The notes beneath the pieces were generated by a model. The model made no database searches and was not told the DNA's origin. It was given only the letters and a program-made list of their open reading frames with translations. DNA of 38,947 bases from Gemmatimonas sp. (GTDB lineage: Bacteria; Gemmatimonadota; Gemmatimonadetes; Gemmatimonadales; Gemmatimonadaceae): assembly GCA_011390885.1 (NCBI GenBank), contig JAABRO010000027.1:1-38947 (forward strand). Reading direction: 5' to 3'. Made by a program: the position numbers and the translations under genes. Positions 17,092-24,590 of the stretch are shown here, in pieces; position 1 is the stretch's first letter; each line of letters starts with the position of its first letter.

Positions 17092-17118
17092 CGCGACGGA
17101 TCCGCACGTCGCGTTCTT
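17092..17118 (+). terminator. Weak intrinsic terminator after yhbY
   Basis: CGCGACG (17092-17098) and CGTCGCG (17107-17113) form a 7-bp stem with an 8-base loop, followed by TTCTT. It begins 12 bases after the yhbY stop. Confidence 0.5.
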
Positions 17119-17166
17119 GCATTGACACAGGGCGAGCGACGTTGCTGCCCGCCTCACCGCGTCGTC

Positions 17167-17195
17167 TTGTGAAGCACCCGATGGGCCGCTATGCT
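17167..17195 (+). promoter_or_regulatory. Promoter of the ferredoxin gene
   Basis: TTGTGA (17167-17172), a 17-base spacer and TATGCT (17190-17195) form a good sigma-70-type promoter. Transcription would begin near 17202, leaving a leader of about 45 bases before the ferredoxin ATG. Confidence 0.6.
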
Positions 17196-17246
17196 GCGGG
17201 TGGCCCAATCCGGGTTTGACGCGTCCGCCCCGAGCCGAACATCACC

Positions 17247-17510
17247 ATGCCTTACGTCATCACCGAAGCCTGCATCTCCGTCAAGGACAAGTCCTGCGTG
17301 GACGTCTGCCCCGTGGACTGCATTTACGAAGGGGAGGATCAGCTGTACATCCACCCCGACGAGTGCATCGACTGCGGTGCGTGTGAGCCGGAGTGCCCGG
17401 TCACGGCCATCTTCCCCGAGGAAGACGTGCCGGTGCAGCTCAAGTCGTTCGTGGAGAAGAACCGCACGGCGTTCACGAGCGCCAACCCGCCGGGTCGCCC
17501 CACGCGCTGA
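17247..17510 (+). CDS. fdxA: 7Fe ferredoxin (FdxA type, [3Fe-4S][4Fe-4S])
   Basis: Soluble low-potential electron carrier. The 87 residues begin [30 protein letters not shown], the classic FdxA text. Cysteines 9, 17, 21, 25, 40, 43, 46 and 50 supply the clusters: the C9-x7-C17-x3-C21 spacing with C50 suits a 3Fe cluster, and C40-x2-C43-x2-C46 with C25 the 4Fe cluster. Length and the EECP-like [15 protein letters not shown] segment fit. It has its own promoter and a strong terminator, so it is probably a single-gene unit. Its partner enzymes are not indicated by the neighbourhood. Confidence 0.93.
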   Translation: MPYVITEACISVKDKSCVDVCPVDCIYEGEDQLYIHPDECIDCGACEPECPVTAIFPEEDVPVQLKSFVEKNRTAFTSANPPGRPTR

Positions 17511-17528
17511 CGCGCCCCATTGCATGAG

Positions 17529-17566
17529 AACGCGCCCCGGTCGCTCGAGCGGCCGGGGCGCGTTTT
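17529..17566 (+). terminator. Strong rho-independent terminator after fdxA
   Basis: AACGCGCCCCGG and CCGGGGCGCGTT form a perfect 12-bp stem around a short loop, ending in TTTT. It starts 18 bases after the ferredoxin stop. The A residues on the left side would also give a short U-run in the opposite direction. Confidence 0.85.
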
Positions 17567-17653
17567 GTGTCACAGCGACGGTTCACCGTCCGCGGTCTGC
17601 CGACACCGAGGACTGCGTGAAGGACCGCGAGCAGCGAGCCTCACGCGGCGCAC

Positions 17654-18283
17654 TCAGGTGAAATACCGGTCCTTGATCAGGAACGCCGCGATGAGCGCCA
17701 CGTATTGCAGCACCGTGCTGCGCTCGCTCCAGATCGCCTCGCCCCAGGTGTGTTCGCCGCTGGCGCTCCCCGACGGCGGCCGCGGGAACCAGCGCGGGGT
17801 GCGCGCCTTGTAGTCGAGATACTCCTTGCCGAAGATCGACTCGAGCACGCCCTCCTCGTACCGCACGATGAAGTAGTACTCCACGGCGAAGATCAGCGCG
17901 GCGATCGGGAGGAACCACAGCACGCCCGAGACGACCGTGAAGCCGAGCCAGATGAGCCAGTTGCCCACGTAGAGCGGGTTGCGGCACCAGGCGAAGGCGC
18001 CGTAGTCCACGAGCCGATGTACGGTGCGCGAGCGCCGACGGGTCACGGTGCCCGCGGCGGCCACGCCGGCGAGGCGCACGAACTCGCCCAGCGCCACCAT
18101 GAGCAGGCCGATGACCCAGGTCTCGGGGGCCTGGGTGCCGGGCACCAGCAGCGGCACGGCCAGGAACGGCACCGGGATCCAGCCGCGGTTGCGGAAGAGC
18201 ACCTCGCCGATGCGGGCAGCCTGCGTCTGTTCGGCAGCACAGGGCGGGGCGGCGGGAGCGGCAGCCGCGGGACTCGTGGTCAT
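17654..18283 (-). CDS. Isoprenylcysteine carboxyl methyltransferase (ICMT)-family membrane protein
   Basis: Integral membrane methyltransferase of the ICMT/PEMT superfamily, 209 residues. Hydrophobic helices near 35-55 and 60-80 precede the conserved catalytic C-terminal part: YGAFAWCRNPLYVGNWLIWLG, then EYYFIVRYEEGVLESIFGKEYLDYKARTPRWFP, the SAM-binding and catalytic RNPLYxG...EE..L...FG..Y..Y pattern. The substrate in bacteria is generally unknown. A final hydrophobic segment (VLQYVALIAAFLIKDRYF) closes the protein. ATG 18283 gives MTTSPAAAAPAAPP. A TATATT hexamer lies about 55 bases upstream but without a clear -35. Confidence 0.82.
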   Translation of the reverse strand: MTTSPAAAAPAAPPCAAEQTQAARIGEVLFRNRGWIPVPFLAVPLLVPGTQAPETWVIGLLMVALGEFVRLAGVAAAGTVTRRRSRTVHRLVDYGAFAWCRNPLYVGNWLIWLGFTVVSGVLWFLPIAALIFAVEYYFIVRYEEGVLESIFGKEYLDYKARTPRWFPRPPSGSASGEHTWGEAIWSERSTVLQYVALIAAFLIKDRYFT

Positions 18284-18480
18284 CGTCGACGTCGGGGGTC
18301 GGAGAGCGGGCGGACTCGGCAATAAGCCGACGGCCGAATATAGCACCGCCGATCGGCCCGTGCCGCCAGGATGGCAACATTGCGCCACGGAGCCGGCGGC
18401 TGCCCCGTGCACATCTTCCCCGCACGCGCATAGCTTTCGCCAGTGGCGCGCACATCGCGCGCCGTCCTCTGAGACTCCCT

Positions 18481-19737
18481 GTGTCCGACGCCCCACCCCT
18501 CTACCTCGACACCGCCGACGCCGTGGACCGATTCCTCGCGGACATCGGTCAGCCGGCGGCGATCGCCATCGACACCGAAGGCGCCAGCTTCCATCGGTTC
18601 GTCGATCGCATCTACCTGCTGCAGCTGTCGACGGAGCGGCACCACGCGGTGATCGATCCGCTGCCGATCGGCACGCCGGAGCGACTCGGTCGACTGCTCC
18701 AGGATCGTGGCGTGGAAGTGGTGCTGCACGACGCCGACTACGACCTGCGGCTGCTGCGACAGGACTACGGCTGGCAGGTGAACGCGCTCTTCGACACGCG
18801 CGTGGCCTCGCAGCTGCTCGGCCTGCGCGCCTTCGGGCTCGCGGCGCTGCTGGAGCAGTACTTCGGCATCAAGCTCGACAAGAAGCATCAGCGCGCCGAC
18901 TGGTCCATGCGGCCGCTCTCGGCCGACATGCTCGAATACGCCGCGCTCGACACGCGCTGGCTGCTCGACCTGCGCGCCAAGCTGCGCGGCCAGCTCGAGA
19001 AGCTCGGCCGCTGGCACTGGGCGCAGGAGGAGTTCGGGCGCGCCGAGGGCACGCAGTGGGCGCCCGACGAGCAGGGTCAGGCCTTCATGAAGATGAAGGG
19101 CGCGCGCGACCTGTCGCGCCGAGAGCTGGCACGCCTGCGCGAGCTGGTGGCGTGGCGCGACGACATCGCGCGCGAGATCGATCGCGCCACGTTCCGCGTG
19201 ATCGGCAACGAGACGCTGCTCGAACTCGCCAGGCTCTCGCCTGCGACCACCGGCGAACTGCTCAAGGTGAAGGGCTTCCCGCGCGGCATGTCCGAGGCGC
19301 GCACGACGGGGCTGCTCGCGGCGCTGCGCCGCGGCGACGCCGTGCCCGACGCCGACCTGCCGCGCTTCCCGAAGTCGCCGCGCTGGGATCGCGATCCCGA
19401 CTTCGACGATCGGGTGGGGCGCCTGAAGGCGGTGCGCGACACGGCCGCGACGCGGCTCGAACTCGATCCCGGCGTGCTCTGCTCGCGCGACCGACTCGAG
19501 TCGGTCGCGCGCAAGCAGCCACGTGCGCTCGAGGAGTTCGAGGCGATTCCGGAAATGCGGCGGTGGCAGGTGGAGGTGCTCGGCCCGGGGTTCCTGAAGG
19601 TGCTGCACGGACACGGCGGGAAGGCCGCGTCGGCGTCCTCCCCGGCGGTGACGGTGCCCGCAGTGCCGGCGCCCGCGAGCCGAGCGGACCAGTCGTCGTC
19701 GGGTGACGACGAGTCGCCCTACCGGAGTGACGACTGA
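18481..19737 (+). CDS. rnd: Ribonuclease D
   Basis: 3'-5' exoribonuclease of the DEDDy family involved in tRNA and stable-RNA 3' maturation. The exonuclease domain (about 8-190) shows IDTEG (D31, E33), HDADYDLRLL (D88) and YAALDTRW (Tyr and Asp of the y-type motif III). One HRDC-like domain follows (about 210-290; RELARLRELVAWRDDIAREIDRA and the helix-hairpin ELLKVKGFP), with a second divergent one after it. The tail is low complexity and acidic (SSSGDDESPYRSDD). The start is GTG 18481. The protein is 418 residues, somewhat longer than the E. coli enzyme because of the tail. Confidence 0.92.
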   Translation: MSDAPPLYLDTADAVDRFLADIGQPAAIAIDTEGASFHRFVDRIYLLQLSTERHHAVIDPLPIGTPERLGRLLQDRGVEVVLHDADYDLRLLRQDYGWQVNALFDTRVASQLLGLRAFGLAALLEQYFGIKLDKKHQRADWSMRPLSADMLEYAALDTRWLLDLRAKLRGQLEKLGRWHWAQEEFGRAEGTQWAPDEQGQAFMKMKGARDLSRRELARLRELVAWRDDIAREIDRATFRVIGNETLLELARLSPATTGELLKVKGFPRGMSEARTTGLLAALRRGDAVPDADLPRFPKSPRWDRDPDFDDRVGRLKAVRDTAATRLELDPGVLCSRDRLESVARKQPRALEEFEAIPEMRRWQVEVLGPGFLKVLHGHGGKAASASSPAVTVPAVPAPASRADQSSSGDDESPYRSDD

Positions 19738-19807
19738 CGGTTGTTGACTTCGTGCGACACGCGCATCCTGTGGCATGATCGCCACGATGTGCGGACGCAG
19801 CGAACGG

Positions 19808-19843
19808 GGCCGGTCACCGGAAACGGGATCGGCCTTCTGTTTT
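19808..19843 (+). terminator. Intrinsic terminator downstream of RNase D
   Basis: GGCCGGTC and GATCGGCC pair (one G-U) around CCG-GAAA-CGG, giving a stem capped by a GNRA tetraloop with one bulged A, followed by TTCTGTTTT. It lies about 70 bases after the RNase D stop. Confidence 0.7.
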
Positions 19844-19863
19844 CCCTAGAACTTCCAAATTCC

Positions 19864-19887
19864 GGAACGGTGAAGCTTATATAAGTC
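19864..19887 (+). promoter_or_regulatory. Possible ECF-type promoter upstream of lspA
   Basis: GGAAC (19864-19868), 16 bases, then GTC (19885-19887) resembles the -35/-10 layout of many ECF sigma promoters. It lies in an unusually AT-rich island (about 19836-19910) in an otherwise GC-rich gap. The spacer contains TATATA, so a housekeeping promoter cannot be excluded. The leader to the lspA ATG would be about 130 bases. Confidence 0.35.
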
Positions 19888-20022
19888 AATGTCTTAGCGG
19901 AAAGATATCGGCGATCTCATCCGTTCGCTCCGCGGCACGGCGGATGCACCCCTGCCGCGGCAACCAGGCGCCAGCGCGACGGTGCCGCTCACTGCCAGAT
20001 CCCGCGCCGAGAGGTTTCGCCG

Positions 20023-20586
20023 ATGCCGCAGACCATCCGACAGGACGCCACCACGCCGCACACCACGACGCAGGCGGCGATGCGCTTTCTCCTGTGGGCT
20101 TCGCTCGTGCTCGCGCTCGACCTCGGCACGAAGCACTGGGCCGTGACCTCGCTCTCGGAGCGCCTCATCCAACTCGCGGAATGGTTCTCGGTGTTTCTCG
20201 TGTTCAACACGGGTGCGGCGGGCGGCGTGTCACTCGGGCCTCACACGTGGCTCATCAACGTGGTCGGTACAGCGATCACTGTGCTGCTCGTGGCCGGCGT
20301 GGTGGTGCCGCTCGCGCGCATCGACCGGCGTGCCGGCATGGCCATGGGCGCGGTGGCGGGCGGGGCGATGGGCAACCTGGCCAGCCTGATCGGCGAGCCG
20401 CGCGGGGTGCCCGACTTCCTCGCGCTCCGCGTCTCGGACGCGTTCGTGGTGTTCAACGTGGCCGACATCGGCCTCTGGATGGGCTCGCTGCTGCTGGTGC
20501 CCATCACGCTGCGCCTGCTGCACCTGGCGCGCGAGGAGCGCGCCGGACGCCTGCCGCTGGGTGCGGTGGCTCAGAACCCCATGTAG
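20023..20586 (+). CDS. lspA: Lipoprotein signal peptidase (signal peptidase II)
   Basis: Inner-membrane aspartyl protease that cleaves prolipoprotein signal peptides, needed for lipoproteins such as those proposed here. Of 187 residues, it shows LVLALDLGTKHWAV (N-terminal helix with the D-x-x-TK motif), FSVFLVFNTGAAGG (the family FNxGAAF region), GNLASLIGEPRGVPDFL (first catalytic Asp in PDF) and VVFNVADIGLWMG (second catalytic Asp). The usual NxxDR of the third motif reads NLASL, a divergence. Membrane helices are at about 18-36, 70-95, 100-115 and 140-160. ATG 20023 adds about 19 polar residues before the first helix; ATG 20080 is the alternative. It overlaps the convergent DUF59 gene by 16 bases. 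Confidence 0.85.
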   Translation: MPQTIRQDATTPHTTTQAAMRFLLWASLVLALDLGTKHWAVTSLSERLIQLAEWFSVFLVFNTGAAGGVSLGPHTWLINVVGTAITVLLVAGVVVPLARIDRRAGMAMGAVAGGAMGNLASLIGEPRGVPDFLALRVSDAFVVFNVADIGLWMGSLLLVPITLRLLHLAREERAGRLPLGAVAQNPM

Positions 20587-20972
20587 GCGCGCACCCGCGG
20601 CTCGATGCGCTCGGGCGTCCACGCGGGCGTCCACACGAGGTTGACCACCACCTCGCCCACGCCCGGGAGCGTGCGCAGCTCCTTCTCCGCCTCGCCCATG
20701 ATCTCGGGGCCGGAGGGGCAACCGGGCGACGTGAGCGACATGTCCACGCGCACGTCGCTGCCGGCGACCGTCACGTCGTAGATCAGGCCGAGATCCACGA
20801 TGTTGAGGTTGAGCTCGGGGTCTTTCACGCGCCGCAGTACCAGGCGCGCCTGATCGGGCGAGAAGGCGGCCGGCTGGGCGGGCTGCTGCACATCGTCGGT
20901 CACCGCAGCCGTCGGCTCGGCGGCATCGGTTGGGGTGGCCGCGAACTCGGCGGCGTCGGTCTGGTTCGGCAT
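20571..20972 (-). CDS. MIP18/DUF59 family metal-sulfur cluster assembly protein (SufT/PaaD-like)
   Basis: Cytoplasmic protein of the DUF59 family, members of which act in Fe-S cluster maturation. After a low-complexity acidic/alanine N-terminus (about 1-40), the domain reads VLRRVKDPELNLNIVDLGLIYDVTV, VDMSLTSPGCPSGPEI with the conserved cysteine, and VVVNLVWTPAWTPERI. It has 133 residues. ATG 20972 has GGAGGG six bases upstream; an in-frame ATG at 20984 lies 6 bases after a TATCTT box and would be leaderless, so both starts may be used. It is unlinked to the suf operon but probably part of the same pathway. Confidence 0.87.
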   Translation of the reverse strand: MPNQTDAAEFAATPTDAAEPTAAVTDDVQQPAQPAAFSPDQARLVLRRVKDPELNLNIVDLGLIYDVTVAGSDVRVDMSLTSPGCPSGPEIMGEAEKELRTLPGVGEVVVNLVWTPAWTPERIEPRVRAYMGF

Positions 20973-21042
20973 GTATCCCTCCATGCGGTCAAGATAGCAC
21001 GGGGCGGAAGGGTTCCCGAGTAAGGTGGTCGGGGATGCTGGA

Positions 21043-21468
21043 CAGCTGATCAGCGGATCGGCTGGCCAGCTGCTCGGCTCGTATTGGCTGCGGCGCGGAT
21101 CGCGGCTACCTGCAACGTTTCGTGATGCGCCTGCAGGTTGACAGCCCCGAGCCGTTTCAGCGGGTCGGCTGGCCAGCTGACCGCGGCGTCGCATCCGGTG
21201 CGCGCCTGCGGTGATGGGCGTCGGCCCTCGAGCGGAGCGAGCGCTCGGCTGGTCAGCCACGCCGCCTCCGGCGGCGCAGCTGGGTGGTGGTCACGGACTG
21301 GGCGTGGCGCGAGCACCATCGGTGGCGATACCGCGATGGTGCAGGGGGCTGATCAGCTCATCAGCTGAAATGGCTCGGGGCTGTCAACCTGCAGTCGTCG
21401 CACCCACGCCCGAAATCGAGCGCTCACGCCGCCGCCGCGCGATGCGGCTGCTCAGCCGCTCAGCCGCC
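21043..21468. repeat. Structured 420-bp intergenic repeat, copy R1
   Basis: Fills the gap between the DUF59 and serine-hydrolase genes. Order: 8-bp array (CAGCTGAT CAGCGGAT CGGCTGGC CAGCTGCT); block GGCTGCGGCGCGGATCGCGG; arm CTGCAGGTTGACAGCC...TTTCAGC (21131-21161); a second short array; a middle with hairpin GCCGCCTCCGGCGGC (21261-21275) and CGATGGTGCAG; a third array; the inverse arm (21364-21394, 30 of 31 positions complementary); ACGCCGCCGCCGCGCGATGC; and a final array that overlaps the last codons and stop of the hydrolase gene. Copies R2 and R3 share the order and most of the sequence. It is non-coding: a one-base indel relative to R2 breaks all shared frames. Confidence 0.85.
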
Positions 21469-22833
21469 CTTCTTCTTGCTGGTCACCTTCTTCGCCACCG
21501 GCTTCCTCACCGGCGCCTTCCGCACCGGCCGCCGCGCCGCGCGCAGCGGGGTGTTCCAGTTCACCTGCTTGTCGGCCCGGAACGCGACCGGCATGGCGCG
21601 CACCCCTGACGGGTCGTCCATCACGGCCAGCAGCGCGGCGTCGGCCAGGTCGTGGCGCACGTCCATGATGACGGTGGCCGGCCGACGGGCCTTGGGGGCG
21701 TGCACGCGATTGCTCAGCAGGATCACGAACATGTCGTGGTCCGGGTCGATCCAGAGTGACGTCCCGGTGTAGCCGGTGTGGCCGTAGGCGCGGCTGGTGA
21801 GGTACTGCCCGCACCCGCCCTCGCCGGCGCAGGTGTCCCAGCCCAGAGCGCGGCGGCCCGCGGTGCGCTGCGTGAAGCGCGCCACCGTGGTGTCCGACAC
21901 GATGCGGGTGTCCCCGAAGCGACCGCCCTGCAGCAGCATCTGGGCGAACATCGAGAGGTCGGCGGCCGTGCTGAACAGCCCGGCGTGACCGGCCACGCCG
22001 CCGAGTCGGAAGGCGTTCTCGTCGTGCACCTCGCCGCGCAGCGGATAGCCGCGCGGCGGGTTGATTTCGGTGGGCGCGATGCGGCTGACCTCGCGCAGCG
22101 ACGGCCGGAAGCCGGTGTTCGTCATGCCCAGCGGCGTGAAGATGCGCTCGGAGACGAACTGATCGAACGGCTGCCCCGAAACGGCCTCGACGACGAAGCT
22201 GAGCAGCATGGGGCCGAGGTCGGAGTACTCGTACACGGCTCCCGGCTTGTTGCGAAGCGGCGCGGCGAGCACGGCCTCGCGGGCCTCGGCGGCGCTGTTG
22301 AAGCGGCGCCAGAGCTCGAGGCCGGCGGGCAGCCCCGCGCGATGTGTGAGCAGCTGTTCCAACGTGACCGCCTCGCGCCCGGCGCCGGAGAACGCCGGCA
22401 GGTAGCGCGAGACGGGCGCGTCGAGTGCGACCTTGCCCTCGTCGTACAGCACCATGATCGCGGTGGTGGTGGCCACCACCTTGGTGAGCGAGGCGAGGTC
22501 GTAGATCGTTTCGGCCGGATCGACGGGGGCGCTGCCGGTGCGCCAGTCGAGGGTGCCGATGCCCCGCGACCATACGGCGAAGCCCTTGCGCCCCACGACC
22601 ACGGCCGCGCCGGGGTAGCCGCCAGCGGCCACGCCCCGCTCGACCACGCGATCGATGGCGCCGAGCCGTTCGGCCGACATGCCGACCACGGACGGGGCCA
22701 CCTCGGGAAGGCCGTCCCCCGCGCGCGCAAGCATCGAGCGCCCGATCGCGCCGGCGTCCGCATGGGCGGAGGCGGCGTAGGCGGGGCCGGACGCAGGCGT
22801 CGCGAAGAGCAGGAACGCGGAGAGGAGAATCAC
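21460..22833 (-). CDS. Serine hydrolase of the beta-lactamase/penicillin-binding-protein-like family, exported
   Basis: Exported class C beta-lactamase-fold hydrolase (esterase, D-aminopeptidase or similar; substrate unknown). A hydrophobic signal (ILLSAFLLFATPASGPAYA) leads into the catalytic domain. The nucleophile motif is S-L-T-K in YDLASLTKVVATT; the second motif is Y-S-D in YEYSDLGPMLL; the third is HTG in AYGHTGYTGTSLW. The last 30 residues are strongly basic (RRPVRKAPVRKPVAKKVTSKKKGG), unusual for the family and reminiscent of a polyanion-binding tail. GTG 22833 is used, but it leaves almost no n-region and has no ribosome site, so the start is uncertain. The stop codon lies in the end of repeat R1. 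Confidence 0.85.
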   Translation of the reverse strand: MILLSAFLLFATPASGPAYAASAHADAGAIGRSMLARAGDGLPEVAPSVVGMSAERLGAIDRVVERGVAAGGYPGAAVVVGRKGFAVWSRGIGTLDWRTGSAPVDPAETIYDLASLTKVVATTTAIMVLYDEGKVALDAPVSRYLPAFSGAGREAVTLEQLLTHRAGLPAGLELWRRFNSAAEAREAVLAAPLRNKPGAVYEYSDLGPMLLSFVVEAVSGQPFDQFVSERIFTPLGMTNTGFRPSLREVSRIAPTEINPPRGYPLRGEVHDENAFRLGGVAGHAGLFSTAADLSMFAQMLLQGGRFGDTRIVSDTTVARFTQRTAGRRALGWDTCAGEGGCGQYLTSRAYGHTGYTGTSLWIDPDHDMFVILLSNRVHAPKARRPATVIMDVRHDLADAALLAVMDDPSGVRAMPVAFRADKQVNWNTPLRAARRPVRKAPVRKPVAKKVTSKKKGG

Positions 22834-22945
22834 CGGCGGCGCTGCTGGGGTGGAGAAGGGCGCCCGAGGGAGACGACGGACGGGACGACAGAACGTTGGG
22901 CGGGATCGGCAGGCGTTCCTGAAACAAACGCACGCGACCCCTCGT

Positions 22946-23012
22946 GTGCTGACAGTGTCGGCACCCGGAAGGTCACGGCCATCCCTGCACGTGGCAGGCA
23001 CTGTCACAGTGC
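22946..23012. promoter_or_regulatory. Two palindromes sharing TGACAGTG upstream of the ECF sigma gene
   Basis: GTGCTGACA-G-TGTCGGCAC (22946-22964; 8 of 9 pairs) and GCACTGT-C-ACAGTGC (22998-23012; perfect) lie 108-174 bases before the sigma factor ATG, about 50 bases apart. Both share the TGACAGTG core with the palindrome at 15436-15460, and GGCACTGTCAC is identical between 22997-23007 and 15436-15446. They are candidate binding sites of one regulator. Confidence 0.45.
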
Positions 23013-23119
23013 GGGTTCGCGGCCGATCCGTCAACCCATTCCAACCCCGCCTGCATCATTTCGTTGCGCGCCGCCGGGCAACCCTTGCTCGACGGCCGGT
23101 GACAGATTCCGTGGAACCC

Positions 23120-23692
23120 ATGGATACCGACGCCGCCATCGTACGCCGAGCCATCGACGGGGACGAGCGCGCCATGCGCCTGCTGTGGAACCAGCACAGC
23201 CCGCACGTGGACGCGATCGTGTCGCGCCTGGCGGGCGACCCTGACCTCGCCCAGGACCTGGCCCAGGAAGTCTGGATCCAGATCTTCCGGGCGCTGCCGT
23301 CGTGGCGCGGCGACTCGAAGTTCAGCACGTGGCTGCATCGCGTGGCGGTGAACCGGTCGCTCAACGCGCTGCGCCGCACGCGCCGGCTGGCGGCGATCGA
23401 GGCACCGATCGAGGATCACACCGTGACCGTCGATCACGACGAGGGCACGCGCACGCTGCTGGCCGAGTCGATCGAGGACGCCTGCCGGCACCTGCCGCCG
23501 GGCGCGCGCACGGTGTTCTTCCTGCACGACGTCGAAGGGTACACGCACGAGGAGATCGCCTCCGAGCTCGGCATCACTGCCGGCGGCTCCAAGTCCCAGC
23601 TGTTCAAGGCGCGCGCGAAGCTTCGTCGTCTGCTCGCGCCGCTGCTCGACCTCACCGACGACACCGCGGAACGCAGTTATGCGACACCTTGA
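23120..23692 (+). CDS. ECF-type RNA polymerase sigma factor
   Basis: Alternative sigma factor of 190 residues. Region 2 (about 8-80) shows RRAIDGDERAMRLLWNQHSPHVDAIV, DLAQDLAQEVWIQIFRALPSW and SKFSTWLHRVAVNRSLNALRR; region 4 (about 115-170) shows LPPGARTVFFLHDVEGYTHEEIASELGITAGGSKSQLFKARAKLRRLL, the ECF helix-turn-helix. ATG 23120 is taken; GTG 23111 and 23099 are in-frame alternatives. The next gene overlaps by 14 bases and encodes a membrane protein with a zinc-type anti-sigma motif, the usual arrangement. Confidence 0.93.
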   Translation: MDTDAAIVRRAIDGDERAMRLLWNQHSPHVDAIVSRLAGDPDLAQDLAQEVWIQIFRALPSWRGDSKFSTWLHRVAVNRSLNALRRTRRLAAIEAPIEDHTVTVDHDEGTRTLLAESIEDACRHLPPGARTVFFLHDVEGYTHEEIASELGITAGGSKSQLFKARAKLRRLLAPLLDLTDDTAERSYATP

Positions 23693-24590
23693 GCTGGAGC
23701 GCCTCGCGGCGCTGGACACCGACGAGCCCACCCCCGACGAGCTGGCGCACCTCGCCGCCTGCGCGCCCTGCCGCCAGGAGCGCGAGGCGTTCGCGCGCCT
23801 GGCCGACCTCGCGGCGGGTGAGGCGGATCGACTGGCGACGCGCACGGCCGACGTCGGGCGACCGCACCTCACCGATTGGGGCACGCTCTCGGCGGCGCTG
23901 CGCCGCGAGGGGCTGCTCACCCGGCCGAGCGGCGAAGGGGAGCCCGTGTCCGCCGCGCCGGTGTCCATCGCGTCGACAGCCATGGCGCCGATCGAGATCA
24001 CACCGGTCGACATCATGTCGGTCGACATCACGTCGGTCGACATCACGTCGGTCGACATCACCTCGGTTGCCGGGGAGCGGCCCGCGTTCGCGGCGTCGAG
24101 CGTGCGCGCGGCGCGCGCGGCGATGCCGACCGGAGCGCCGCGCCCCTGGTGGACGCGCGCGGCGGCTGCGGCGGCGCTGCTGCTCGTGGGCGCGGTCGGC
24201 GGTCGGATGTCGGCGAACGTGGCGGCGGGTTCGTCGGCAACGACGGAGGTCGCCGCGCTGCCGGCTTCGAGCGGCGGAGGCGCGAGCGGGGTCGAGGAGT
24301 TCGGCTCGCTGGAAGAGGCCACCGCCGTGCTCGACCGCGCGCAGCGCGACTACGAGCGCGCCTCGCTCTGGCTCGCCTCGCACGACACCACCGTGAACGC
24401 GCAGACGGTGTACCGCGCGCGCCTCGCGGCGCTCGAGCAGATGCTCACGGCCTCGCGCGCCGGCCTGTTCGAGGCGCCGCAGGATCCGGTGCTCAACCAG
24501 TACTATCTCGCCGCGTACACCGCGCGCGAGGCCACGCTGCGACAGCTCGGCGAATCGCTGCCGGTGGATCGCGTCATGGAGAGCTTCTGA
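23679..24590 (+). CDS. Putative transmembrane anti-sigma factor with zinc-type HxxxCxxC motif
   Basis: Membrane protein of 303 residues expected to hold the upstream sigma factor. The N-terminal cytoplasmic part has H24-x3-C28-x2-C31 (HLAACAPC), the ZAS-like zinc motif. About residues 106-131 hold a five-fold ITSVD repeat, encoded by a 15-bp tandem. One membrane helix lies at about 160-178 (ARAAAAAALLLVGAVGG-like), followed by a periplasmic helical region rich in Ala/Glu/Arg (EEFGSLEEATAVLDRAQRDY) resembling a coiled coil. No similarity to RseA proper is visible. It overlaps the sigma gene by 14 bases and the PDZ gene by one (TGATG), so the three form one operon. Confidence 0.78.
   Translation: MRHLELERLAALDTDEPTPDELAHLAACAPCRQEREAFARLADLAAGEADRLATRTADVGRPHLTDWGTLSAALRREGLLTRPSGEGEPVSAAPVSIASTAMAPIEITPVDIMSVDITSVDITSVDITSVAGERPAFAASSVRAARAAMPTGAPRPWWTRAAAAAALLLVGAVGGRMSANVAAGSSATTEVAALPASSGGGASGVEEFGSLEEATAVLDRAQRDYERASLWLASHDTTVNAQTVYRARLAALEQMLTASRAGLFEAPQDPVLNQYYLAAYTAREATLRQLGESLPVDRVMESF
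23997..24071 (+). repeat. 15-bp coding tandem repeat in the anti-sigma gene
   Basis: Five units of 15 bases (consensus ATCACGTCGGTCGAC); units 3 and 4 are identical and the others differ at one to three positions. They encode ITSVD repeats in the cytoplasmic linker between the zinc motif and the membrane helix. Unit-number change would keep the frame and alter linker length. Confidence 0.85.

Noticed and set aside
21050-21319. Similar open reading frames on the minus strand in all three R repeats (21050-21319, 25943-26221, 26316-26624)
   Set aside because: The shared peptide stretches follow from DNA similarity. A one-base indel between copies moves homologous segments into different frames, and no start/ribosome site is conserved, so coding is unlikely.
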